A stretch of DNA of 64,000 nucleotides from Anoplopoma fimbria (taxonomy: Eukaryota > Chordata > Actinopteri > Perciformes > Anoplopomatidae): the NCBI RefSeq assembly GCF_027596085.1, contig NC_072469.1, forward strand, positions 20,856,781-20,920,780, written 5' to 3'. Positions within the stretch are counted from its first letter, which is position 1. Each line of letters begins with the position of its first letter. Of this stretch, positions 40,156 to 54,560 are shown piece after piece. Made by a program: the position numbers and the translations under genes. Below the pieces are notes generated by a model that worked only from the letters and a program-made list of their open reading frames with translations, did not search any database and was not told the DNA's origin.

Positions 40156-41152
40156 TAGGGATGCACAAAATATACGATTTAATAAATTATCGGTCAATAT
40201 ATGAAGCCAAATCCATTGTGTGCTCGCCAATCTTGTTCACAGGAAAAAAACACAGTCCAGCCAACATTACTTGAGTCAGGAACACCGATGCCTATATACA
40301 TAGCCTTTATTTAAAAAAATGCATTTGAATACTGATGTAGACATCAATTACCGCGGCAACTGTCAAAGCTTGGAAGCATTCTGTCCACCATTACCCGAAG
40401 ACTCACATCCACCGCTTCCCAGAGCGCTGGTTGCTTGTTTATTTAAAGGTTATCAATATTGAACGTATATCGGATGAACGGTTCCTGAGACATGCGAATG
40501 ACATACTCACACATATACAGACAGACAGAGATTCATTGCTTCATAGTTTGATTATGTCAGCGCATTTGAATTATTTTGAATCCTGATGTAAACAAAACCT
40601 ACCTCAGCCTCATGCATTGAAAGTAGAATAGCTGTCCCCAAACCCTTTTTCATTTATTTATTAAGCATAAAGTCTATTTTATGCCTTTTGTCATTGTGCT
40701 TTATCTGCAGACTAAGCCATACAGTAGGCTTTAGGTTATATAAATGCCTTTATTTTTGCAATGAGTAATCAATACATTGACAAGTGTGATTTGACAGATT
40801 ATATCAAAGCATTCAATTTGAATGATTTAGGAAAAATGCTTTATAAAAGCCAAAGTATGTTTATTACAGGGTTTTCTTTATATTCTTTACTAGAAAAAGA
40901 TAAATGAACATTTGAGGAGTCAGATCTGTTGTCTGTTTTGTAATGTTAACAATAGTGATGTCAGTTAGATTTGGTTGTGTCGGAGCTATAGACTCATACA
41001 GCTCAGGCATGCATAAAAACTACAGGTTATGAACTTGTTTTTTAAAATACAAAAAATGTCAAATTACCAGTTTCCGTATAGGTATCAGCCATGAGAAGCA
41101 GGTAATTGTCGGTTATTTTATCGGCAGAAAAAATCCATACCGTGCCACCCCA
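40156..41152. mobile_element. Possible non-autonomous hAT-like element, about 1 kb
   Basis: The left end is tagggatgcacaaaatatac followed by ttatcggtc. The right end is ttttatcggcagaaaaaatc followed by ccgtgccacccca. Inverted, the right end resembles the left (TGGGGTGGCAC against TAGGGATGCAC, each followed by an ATCGG-type motif). Flanking 8-mers are cacatttc (40148-40155) and cacatgtt (41153-41160), sharing 6 of 8 bases as a decayed 8-bp hAT duplication would. No transposase frame is present. The teleost repeat 'agggatgcac...tatcgg' is familiar to me. Boundaries and class are inferred. Confidence 0.35.
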
Positions 41153-43156
41153 CACATGTTTCACATCCTAATGTTGTATTGTACAAAAACTCAAAAAGGT
41201 GCATAATTGTCATTAGATTTCCAATCATTTTACAGCTCTTTTAACTACATAATTTAACAAATAAGAGAAACTAAAATAAGTAATGCCACGAAAATCTGGG
41301 TTACTGCCGGTACATGATGTGGCACACCAGGGGAGGATGCTACACTAAATTGCGTGATGTATAAACAATATGATATTCTACCATAAAACCAAATCGATAC
41401 ATATTCAGAACATGATTTATGAATGCAGGCAGTTACAGGGAGTGTGCCAGACTCTATGCATGCTGCATGGGTTTGGATAAAGTAGAGCCATGAATCATTT
41501 TCATATGGCAAAAACATGGATAAATCATAATTGGCTTGCACTGAATCACAGTCTTGTGCTGGCCACTAGACTGGATCTGCAAATTGCTTTCGAGATCGAC
41601 AACGGTGCTGCACCATGATGATGGCTTGCTTTTCTAACTTCCTAAAATGGGTCTCATCATATGAAACAGACAAACTATCTGTCTCATTTAACAGATCCGC
41701 TCATGCAGTGTCACACCTGCTGCGCTGTGTGTTGAATGGGCTAGCACATCCTATATGTCAGACCAAGACAAGACCACACACACTCACACACACACGCGCA
41801 AACACATTAGACACCTCGGATCTGGATAAGTTGAAAGTCATCAAGTCCTTGACAGTTGCAAAAATTATTTTCCCTGTAGACCTTCACACACACACATCCA
41901 CGCTCGGTGTCCGTCCCATTCTGATAAGCATCGTCAGTGATAACGGCCTTGTTAATGAAGTGAGACGTGCTTGAGACCAGCGGCTGATGCAGCTGATGGT
42001 TATCAGTGGGTGGAGCCATCAGTGGTGCAGTAATAAAGTCAATATTTCCTGGGACACACTGCTGCGACAGGGATGAGCCTCACTATGTACAGTACACTCA
42101 CATTATCTTTGCAATCTGTCTTTATATGTGTGGTTTTGATTGTGCGTCTGGCTGTGTAATGTGATAATCCCGTGTGATAATGACCTAATGAACACACGAT
42201 GCACCAGCTATATGCGTTCACACGTGAATCTATTAAAAGGATCATTGCAACAGTTAGTTATTTTGCGCTGCTTCCTGCAATCAGCAACAGAGTGTCATTC
42301 AGCTGCTCTTGTTAATGACGGCTTTCATGTGGAGTACAGCAAATTACAACGTTCAATAGTAATAGGAGATCGCAGCAGGGCCTCTTGATCATTAACCTGC
42401 CAAACACGCATCACACATATTCAACTCCCATCATTGAGAAACAACCACATGGAGGATGTTACTTCTATTAAAAGCCAGTAATTTTGGTCGGATGCAGGTC
42501 TGGGTAATGTTCTATATTGTCTTGGTTATATTAGGCTCTATATTGAACCTCATTACATCTCTCAACCCATTGCTCAATGACAAGACTGCTATAACAGCAG
42601 TGGGCCTCACTGTTTGCAGGCATTCTTCATACAAGAGTCAATCAATGCTTCCATTAGGCTATGGGAAGAGCCCACAAATTCTGCTCACGTTCTCTTGTCC
42701 AGCAATGAAACCTTTCAGGTGTGTCAGTATGTCATATAATCAGCCCGCAGCAAATTAGACCAAGGCTAATGTAACCCCCATCTCAACAGGGTGGCTAATT
42801 ACTGTCACCCATCCTCTCATCCCTTAGAGATCTGAGGTCACAGGGAGGGAGAGGTAGTCAACGTTACTTCAGCAGAGGAGCTTCAAAACAACAAAGTCAA
42901 AGAGCTTGAAAGAAGGAAAACTGACTAATTTCATCATCCTACAAAATGAAATTGGAGGATAGACTATGGATCAGCCCTCATCCATTTGAGAACTGTAATA
43001 TATTGTATTTTAATTTTCCCAAACCTCAGGCACCACAGCTTTCCTCAAATGTGAAATTACGCTGATGGATTACACTGATGAGTCCAAAACGGGGCATAGC
43101 ACATCATTTATTTGCCAATCTGTACATCAAGCAATACATCAGACAGCTTTGGACTA
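41153..43156. other. Noncoding stretch, nothing recognised
   Basis: No supported gene. Open frames at 41615-41974 and 42456-42758 have no recognisable domain. Short CA patches lie near 41777 and 41886. The block near 42170-42340 is free of simple repeats and could be constrained, but nothing specific supports that. Confidence 0.5.
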
Positions 43157-45999
<2,843 letters not shown>

Positions 46000-46009
46000 T
46001 CTTAATTAT

Positions 46010-46340
46010 TCAGGCACTGGATACAGAGCAGGGATAGACCTTAATGAGGTGAGGCTTATCAGCTTAAATTAAATCCATATCTTGAATTTGTAAACCATAA
46101 GATTTTACTCCTGATTGCTTTTAGCAACCCCCTCAGTTGCTGGCGGTAACAGTGCAGGCGTAGACTTCTGGGGACTACAAATACTCCTTAAGCAGCATGG
46201 CCATTAGGAGCCGTAATTTGACTTCATGCTGGAAATGTTCGGTTCTCATTGAAGGAACTTAATAACGCTGTGATACGGGTGTTGCAAGTGGAAAATAAAC
46301 AGTGAGGCTGGTATCAATGAGATTAAATTACACAGTAAGA
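46010..46340. promoter_or_regulatory. Candidate conserved noncoding element (unverified)
   Basis: Simple-repeat-free sequence with words such as ccttaatgaggtgaggctta, gccattaggagccgtaattt and tgacttcatgctggaaatgt. The TAAT-containing words in an evenly mixed block resemble enhancer-type conserved elements. This is inference without alignment. Confidence 0.2.
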
Positions 46341-47059
46341 GTAATGCTACGATGGATGCAAACTATGGATTTTATTTCATTAAAGGAAATTTGTTTAGCT
46401 ATGCAAGTGAATATTTTGAATGCAAAAAAAGAAAAACCAAAAACTTTCACTAGTAGGCATATCACCAAAGCAGAGCAGAGTGAGGTGGTCCTTCATTGTG
46501 AAAACAGAAATGGAAATGTATGAAATGCCCGCCCTGTTCTCTTCACTAGCTGGGATAAAAGCTGGATTCATTTAAATAAACTTACAGGGCAGGCAGTGTG
46601 CCAGCCCCACAGTTCCGGTTTCTATAAGGTTGTGCTCTTTGATAAGGAAATAAGCCTCATAGAACTCCAAAGAGACGTCCGAGTCAGCCCGTTTCAGATC
46701 TGGGCAAAGTGCACCTGAACAATAAAGGGTAGCCTCTCACCAGAGCCAAACCAACTCTACATCAAAGGTACTCAGTCCTTTCCTTTGCCTTTCACTGTCA
46801 CTCTTTCTCCTTACTTCCCTCCCTCACTTCTCCCTCTATTTCCCCCTTTCCCTTTATCAGCCATTTCTTTTCTTCTTATTCCACTGATGAAATAACCTCC
46901 TCCCCTCTTTGTCAAATACTGTGAAGTAGAAACATCTTCATTAGCATAAAGGCAAGGACATATAATTCCCCTATTCCTTGAATGCGCAACCGCCCTCCTT
47001 CCATCTCATCCTCAATGCCTGCTTTCCCATGAGCCCCCTTTAACATAAAGCGTCTTTCA
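46341..47059. other. Noncoding stretch, nothing recognised
   Basis: No supported feature. A pyrimidine-rich patch lies near 46770-46880. Confidence 0.5.
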
Positions 47060-47220
47060 TTTCACCTCCTCCGGAGCGGGAGACCTGGCGACCTAAAACA
47101 TAAAGCTTTAATTGTGGCGATTGAGTGGCGCCCTGCAATGATAGGGGCCACAAGAATCACTCTTGCAGCAGGGTCACTGTGTTATTAGCAAATGAGGAGA
47201 GGCAGGGGCACTTATAGCAC
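47060..47220. promoter_or_regulatory. Candidate conserved noncoding element (unverified)
   Basis: It includes ctccggagcgggagacctgg, aaagctttaattgtggcgat, gagtggcgccctgcaatgat and cactcttgcagcagggtcac. The mix of CpG-bearing words with TAATTG and no simple repeats is unlike the flanks and is, to my eye, the most conserved-looking noncoding block in the window. No exon frame fits. Confidence 0.25.
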
Positions 47221-48356
47221 AGCAACAGAGACACAGCGTTGCAGGTGTGAGAAGTTTTTCGATCCTACAGGAGACTCACTCGAGGAACAAATGCGGAGTC
47301 AGTATGGGTCTAATTAATAGATCTATGATAACAGAGCTATCCTGCTCTACCAAATGTTGTGCTCCACTTCTGTATCTTGGGGCTCTGTTTGATAATTACC
47401 CTGCTAATGAGAGGAAGGAGGGACCAGATCAAATCAGTGCAGATAAAGGGGGTTAAGTGAATTGTAAAGACCAGAATGTCCCTCTGTATTCTTCTGATGC
47501 ACTAATTACTATATTGCTCACCATAGCAAACAAAAACCCATGACATAATCTGTATTGTTGTTGCTCCCTCCAACACAAAAGATGACAGCGAGATAAACAC
47601 GAGGATTAGGATCTAAGAGGTATCAAATATCATGCAGGAACAAAAGATTCAAGGGATTAATCCACAGTAGGATGGATCAAATTTGAAATATGATACACAG
47701 GACATGCACTGCCTTCGGCTATGAGGGATAGTTGGACATTTTGTGCAGAGCTTTGCCTCTAAAGGACACCTATGATCTATGACTGTCACTCATGGATTAA
47801 GACCAGCTGGCTGAAATCAGTAGCCTTACAATTCCTCCGGAAAAAGGCATAAATAATAGAAGGGTCTGAGAGATGAGACGAATAGACAACGTAGTACTGT
47901 TGCATTAACCATGAGAGGGTCTCCCTCCTTTGTCATCCCCTACAGCTTACTGTATTTACTGTAGGCAACTCAAAAAAGAACAGATGGAATTCTGTCTGGG
48001 TAAGAACAGAGAGCAGGTGCTCTGGCTTCGGAGAAGGACCAGGGATTGATCGGGGGAAATGGAGAAGAGGCCGTGGGCGCCAACCGATGCCTGGGCCAGT
48101 GGCCAGAAAGAACGCAGCTGCACAATTCCCACTGTCCTGGCCATCTTGTAGTCTGTGTGTCTAACACGCTTGATCTGCCAAGAGCTCCTCTTAATTAACT
48201 ACTCCATACAGCTGCATAATAACTCCTCTAACCTTCCCTAATCAGTCGCTCGCTGGTGCATACCATATTTTTCTGCCCTTGTTCATTGTCCATTACCTCG
48301 CTCATGTTGCTCATCCCTAGTGTAGAGCAAACAACTCAGAGTGTTTTGGACAACAG
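47221..48356. other. Noncoding stretch, nothing recognised
   Basis: No supported feature. Frames at 47956-48167 overlap one another on the minus strand without domain resemblance. Confidence 0.5.
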
Positions 48357-48442
48357 GGTGTGCAGGCTACGCCAACGGCAACGCTGCTTTGTATAAGTTT
48401 GGCACGAACTGGATACACAAGCAGTTTCGAGACGGAGACAAG
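48357..48442 (+). CDS. Candidate coding exon, product unknown
   Basis: An 86-nt segment follows a possible acceptor (tttggacaacag) and ends at a donor (acaag/gttaga). One frame stays open and encodes CAGYANGNAALYKFGTNW followed by IHKQFRDGDK, with aromatic and glycine spacing that looks protein-like and a local rise in GC (gctacgccaacggcaacgct). A second acceptor (gtgcag) lies 9 nt into the segment, and another frame is also open. I recognise no domain or family, and neighbouring exons were not found. The acceptor pyrimidine tract is weak. This may be a chance frame. Confidence 0.2.
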
Positions 48443-51400
48443 GTTAGAAGTTGGTTGGAATTATTTTACAAGACTGAAAGGTGTTTACATGCTGCACTCT
48501 CTGTTCTACGGTCGCTTCTGTTTGGATGTATTCACCAGCTTGTGCATTTTCTGTCTCTATAATCAGGCAGCTGTATCGCAGTTAGGGGAAGAGACATAAT
48601 TGTATGCTTTCTTTTCCATTCAGCCCAATCCGGTGCGAAGTGTGAAAGTATCCGCTGTTGTCTTGGTTACATCTTCCCTCTTGTCTTTTCTGCCTCTATA
48701 AATAACACTGAAGGGTCTGAACTCAGAGGAAGCCCCCATTGGTATGAGTCAACAGTTGGAACACGGTGTGGAGCACCAAGTAGCAGAAATGAATGGCAGA
48801 TTGGGAAAAATGACATTTGAAACCAGGTAAATGGAACATCCTCAGATAAAGTGTATTGATCCAGATTGGGAGATGACTTGGGAAACAAGGGATCTACATA
48901 AACCACACAATCTGTCACCATATCAATAATGAGGCTTAGTTAATGAACACAAACGTGTAGTGTATTTGAGAATAAATAAACAAAGACACAATGGCTTATG
49001 AGTCCCATACTTGTGGTAGCATGACCTTCTCTTAAGCCTGTGCATAAGCAATCTGACACTGGAAGCGAGCCGCTAGGATACCAGTTTGTGACTGTTGATC
49101 CTGGATGCAGGGAGGATTTATCACAGAATCTTAACTGCATTTTTTATTTAGTCGCTCTGCTTTTAGTGGAAGTGTTGATGGTTGAATGGGTTGTAAAGAA
49201 ACTGCACCTGTTTTCTGTGAAACAGGCTATAAACTTGATCTGCGTCAAGTTAAGGTGACAAGATGAGGTTGCCTTACAGGCTTACAGATACAGGTTTAAC
49301 TCAATGTCAATAAGAATGTTTTTCTTATATTGATTCATTCAAAATGTTTCCAAATCTTCAAATCCTAATTATCAAATGATCTTGACGTATCAATTATCTC
49401 ATAGTCTACCTGTGCCTGCGTGTTACACTGCAGGTGAAACTACACCAGCACCAGTGTAAATGTAGTTTTCCCCCGGTGTCACGTGTAGAACATGCAAAGC
49501 AGCAGTAAACACACAAAAACCACAGTGGTTGCTGCATCCTGCAGATTTGCTGCTTCCATCATTCCCTCTGAGAGTTGTAACTGCCTGTCTGGGAAGGTGG
49601 GTGTGGGGGGGTTGATGTCACTGATGCTTTCCGGTGCGCTGCTCCTGTAATGGAGTCAATTTAGCTCCACGCTGAGCCGTTTCTGTCCAGCCTCACCCCA
49701 TGAAGGACACATTAGTCCCCTCGCCCTCCATCCCACCATCTTGTTTTCTTCTCTCATCTCTCTCCTTTACTTTCTGCTGCTTCCTCTGATCTTTCTCTCC
49801 ACGCCTCTCCCACTTTATATCATATATCCCTACATGTATATTTTGTTTTCTGTGCCAAAGTTCATCCCACCTCTCCTCTCCTGTGCTGCAATAAATAAGC
49901 TCCACCTCGACAATGATACCGTCCTGCATGAGGATACGAGCATGATTATACTACAGTCAAATGAACACTGCAGCGAAAAGAGATTAAATGCTAATCGGTG
50001 GCACTAAGAGTAGCGATAGGGCTCAGAGAAATGCCTACACCACAATCACACATAGACACAACCTTGTAAACACATATCCCTGTAGCCTGAGAGTGTATTT
50101 TGGAATAAAGTAAACATGACTTTCACTGGGTTGTTCAGTTTCTTGGAAGCAGTTGTGTGGGAGTGCATTGTATTTAAACGCCCCACTATCTGAGGCGAGC
50201 ACTCCCTCTGACTCCTTTGAAGCTGCTTCACCTTTAACCCCAGACAAGTTTCATATTCTCTCTGAACATTTTTGGGGAAAAAAACAACAACTGTACTTTA
50301 ACCAAGAGCATAAACACAAGTTGCCATCCATTAAAGTGCACCACAGACATTCCCATCACCAGAAGTATGCAGTATTTTCCTATTGCTCTGCTTTAGCCAG
50401 AGTTCCATGAGCTTATTAATACACACCAGTCACACCCATCCAGCCTCCAACTCCATCCCCTCCATCTCTGTCTCTTGCATGACTACACAAAGAGGGGATT
50501 AAGTTATCAGGACGATAAAGTGATATCCATACACTTCTGTAGCTGCGCTAAATTTGACTTGTCACAGTGGAAACTGAACTTTAAATAGCCCACTCTATGT
50601 TTATGCCAGATTAGTAGTGCCACACGCACGGCTCACTTGCTAATTTGCCTAAGATGTCTTAGGCGGTTGCATCAGATTAGGTGGTGTGATGACTTGCACT
50701 CTTGCTGCACGAGCCTGTGGGTTTGTCATTCAGAGTTCACTCAGGGGTAGAGGAAGCACAAACAAGCAGGGTCACATTCTAAAAACAACAAATTCAGGCT
50801 CTATTTCAATTGCATGAAATATTAACTAGCTCTAAGTACAAACATAACATACTATTTGGGATGATAGAGGTTACACGCAGTGTCCTCGACAGGGGGAGAG
50901 GTAAAATGCAGGGCAGTTTTCTCTGCTGGATGGAAGAGCTGAGGATAGTGGGTGGGCGTGTAGGTGGCATCAGGGGAAGAAAAAGAAGAGGGAAAAAGAT
51001 GAAGCTGCAGGATTGAGAAGTTAATGAAAATAATTAAAAAGGGGATTTAAAGAATTTATGTGTTTTATGGCATCAATAAATTATGGGTACAGGTACAGTG
51101 AATCACTGCCCCACATTCCAGTTTGCATATTCCCTGATGTGTAGACAGCTCAGTGTCCCAGTCCCAAATCGAACCTGACACCTTGACTTAGTCAGCTAAA
51201 TGCACCCATGTTTAGTATATACATGAAGAAAGATATAAGATACAACCTAAACTCTAAACTTTAAAATTAAGAGAAACTACCAGGACTGGTCAGGTTCACG
51301 TGAAGGAGGAGAGTCAGTAAGATGGGAGATTACTGTACATCCATGGTCAGGGAAATGGACAGGCTTTTTTATTGTGCTACTGTACAAATCAAGAGTGGAA

Positions 51401-52757
51401 CATGTGCTCTGCATTGAGTGGTGCACTTTAAGGCGCAGGCTGAACACACATGGTGTCATTAAAAATTTACCTCAATCTGCAGTGACCAGGAGAGAGAGCG
51501 GGAGTCGCCAAACACAACATTATTTAATTTGACAGCAATATTGATAAAACATTTGGATCGAACCAAGCATCAAATAAATAGAGTTAGGAAATTATTTATG
51601 GAATATCGATTGTTGTAGTGTGTTTTTCTCCCATATTCAGTCTTCCACAGTATGTGGCCGAGCAACAAACACTGTGAGGGAGTCTGGCTGCAGTTGCAAG
51701 CAGGAGAGGAGAGGAGACGAGCCCCGAAGCTATCTGTAAAGTCTTGTGGATGGGAGCCACCTCCCTGTTATGGTCACAGAGTCACAACCCTTAACCAAAG
51801 TACCATCCCTGTGAAGCTGCGTCTATGGCTGTCCTTCATAATAGGCTTTTATCCCTCCAACTACTGCAGTCTGTTATTCTGAAACATTGTCACTCAACTC
51901 TCTCTCTGCTTGTGGTATTTCCCTGTCATTGCTCTTTCTTTCCTTTTCTTTTCTTTAGCCAAAACTCCCTTTTAATGTCTGCAAGCACTTTGTTGCAATT
52001 CAAGTACACGTCCTGCTATCAATATTTCATGTCAAAATGCATCTCCCTTAACTCCTCCTTTCTAATAGCGCCTCGCCGGTGCCACCAGATACAAATGAGT
52101 GCTTTGTCAGAGCAGGGGGCAGATATCTGCGGCTGATGAGAGTGGAGATTTCATTATCATACAATTCGAGCGCGTAGAGAAAAAAAACTGTCTCAGCAAA
52201 ACCTTAGCTCAACCAGAGCTCATGTTTAATCGAAAGGACAACGAACTAAATGTGTTTGACATTTGCTATTGAGATGATATTTAATGTATTCTTGTAACTG
52301 GAGCCCCACACTTGCTGAGCACTTGAATTTCAACGTGCTTTGCATGATGCTGTCCATGCAATGTTCTACATGGTTGGATACAGTGTGCCGCATTTGCACT
52401 CTTACACGGTCATGCACACGTACAGTACACACGCACTATACCAACATGCAAGCAGTGTGCACTAATGCTTCCTGCCTGCTTTGCACACAGCATCTTTAAC
52501 TACAGGGTCCTGTGGGGACCGATACGAAGACTCTTATACACCGCCTGTTTCTGCGGGCTACCCACCTGAAAACAGGCAGAAATGTGGCCACAAACACACA
52601 CACACACATTATCAAATACAAATTAACCCGCATGTATGCTCCCACCCTCAAATACATGTGTGTATATCTTTGTTTTAACAATCGTATCGTCAGAGAGGAT
52701 TTTGGACAATTCTGCAAAATCCAAAACAAAGTTATGGAAAAGATTGTGGCAAATAAG
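48443..52757. other. Noncoding stretch, nothing recognised
   Basis: More than 4 kb without a supported gene. Pyrimidine-rich patches near 49740-49830 and 51880-51960 give Leu/Ser-rich frames. A short CA patch lies near 52594-52608. Confidence 0.5.
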
Positions 52758-52824
52758 CATGTTTAAGGTATGGTTGAGTTCGGGCAACTCAAATACTTGC
52801 TTAAAGTTGGAGAAAGATGGTTGT
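52758..52824 (+). repeat. Possible family I fragment
   Basis: The words catgtttaaggtatggttga, aaatacttgcttaaagttgg and gagaaagatggttg resemble the 'ggttagg...acttggttaagg...gaaagatcatgg' core of family I seen at 12916-12972. Short and diverged. Confidence 0.25.
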
Positions 52825-53265
52825 TGCATTAAAAAAATATTATCTTTGCACTACGTAATAATAGCATTGATGGCTAATGTGTTAGCAAGTCTATTGACAC
52901 TTCCAGGACATACAGAGCAGTACTGCATTACTGTAATATGTTCAGCAGGAAGTCGCTCACTTTTTTGTTTTCCATGAAACAGCTGCCTGCTGCTGCAATA
53001 CAACGCTGATGTGAGGGTGTAAAATCAAAATCAGTAAGCCAAAAGATGCTAAAATGTGCCGTAGAGTTGAGGGCGGATACAAAATTGGGTGATAATTGTC
53101 TGTGGGTTTGTCACTACAAGCAACGTCTTTCCCATTACAATTATTATTACAATTATGATCTGACCTATTGTTAATAAAAAAAGATAGTGTTTAAAACAGC
53201 TTGGAGTTAAAGCAACATCCATTTTTTAAACATGTTCACCTCCACCTGTCCCTGTCCCTGTTCTG
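52825..53265. other. Noncoding stretch, nothing recognised
   Basis: No supported feature. Confidence 0.5.
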
Positions 53266-53269
53266 ATTT

Positions 53270-53545
53270 TTGTTCACCCTTGAGTCAGAAAAGCCAATCG
53301 CTCCAGATTAGGCCATGAACCCCGGGCAATACACAGTGTCCCTCAACATCTCTAAGCCTCTGCTTGGCCTTCTATCAGACAGGCTAAACAGACAACCGTA
53401 ATGAGCCCGCTTTTGGCCTTGTTTAGCTTTAATCTGGTGTTTGCCAGCGATGCTAATTGATTCACCATCGTCATGAGCGTGTGATTGTTGCGTTGAGAAG
53501 CAGACGGGACGTCGTAGCTGACACTACGTCGTATGGCTTTCATTT
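53270..53545. promoter_or_regulatory. Candidate conserved noncoding element (unverified)
   Basis: A repeat-free block with gccaatcgctccagattagg, gtttagctttaatctggtgt, gccagcgatgctaattgatt and a direct repeat of acgtcgta about 16 bp apart near 53510-53533. Its composition is more even than the flanks. The minus-strand frame across it lacks splice sites I can trust. Inference only. Confidence 0.22.
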
Positions 53546-54339
53546 CTGTCCTCAGACTCTGTGGTGTAGTCAGAGGGGATTATTGCAGCAGCACATCATG
53601 TTGGGGGTGTGTCTGCCTGTCAGTCAGACAGACAGAAGGCTGTATTTATACCTCTCACCAGAGTTAATCCTAGCAAGTAGACAGACTTGGACTCAATTAG
53701 GAAAAGAGCAATTTGTTGAATTTTCTTGTGTTCAGCAAGACAAATTACACCGCCCTGATTAAATCGGTGCACCTCTTATACACAGCGAAATGTTAAACAT
53801 TTTGAAATGAATATTTATTAAACTTTTAAACTATTAAACATAAACAGCATTCCTCTGTCCCAACTTTCCGCCGCCAAAGTGTGTGCTGTTTCTCCTGGCA
53901 CATTCCTCCAACTCTGAGGAGATCCATCAGCTGAAAGAACCTGTTAATCTGGTGGTAAACTCACAGATATAAGAGCAGTGAGTGACTCTCAAGTGGAGGC
54001 ATCAGACAAAAATAAAAAATAAATAGAAGTTTTAATGTTAAATAAATTGACACGTCAAGAGAAATACAGATAAATATGAATCCTTTGATGAATACATCCC
54101 ACTACCTCAGCAGCTGCCTGAGAGGGAAAGTGATCTTTCAAGTTAACAAAATTGCTGCCTAAGGAGTGGAAATGAAACCGACGCAGTGTTTTTCTTTCAT
54201 CTGTCTTCATCTGAATATTTCTCAGTCGGTGGTGTCTGTGCATATCTGTGTATGTACTCTTGTGTGCTTGAGACTACTTTAAAATTCAATTAATATGCCC
54301 TCTGAGACATACATACACAGGCACACAAAGCCAAAAGGT
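53546..54339. other. Noncoding stretch, nothing recognised
   Basis: No supported feature. Confidence 0.5.
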
Positions 54340-54560
54340 CATGCTGGAAGTGCGTCACTTGATAAAATTCCACATCTTAACTAGAATTAAAGGCCAGGAT
54401 TTTGTCAGCTGTGACATGTGAAGAAAGGGAATAAATACATATTGAAGTATTAACAGAGCAGATGAATCATGCATCTAAGGGTGGATGATTCAATGCCTTA
54501 CCCGATTTAATACTTCACATTATAATCTGCATTAGCCTTTACCCTTTCACAATGCAGCTA
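54340..54560. promoter_or_regulatory. Candidate conserved noncoding element (unverified)
   Basis: A repeat-free block with tcagctgtgacatgtgaaga, gatgaatcatgcatctaagg and cattataatctgcattagcc. E-box-like CAGCTG and several ATTA/TAAT words occur close together. Not a gene. Inference only. Confidence 0.18.

Noticed and set aside
41615..41974. 119-codon open frame on the plus strand
   Set aside because: Crosses CA patches and has no recognisable domain. Length is within chance expectation for 64 kb.
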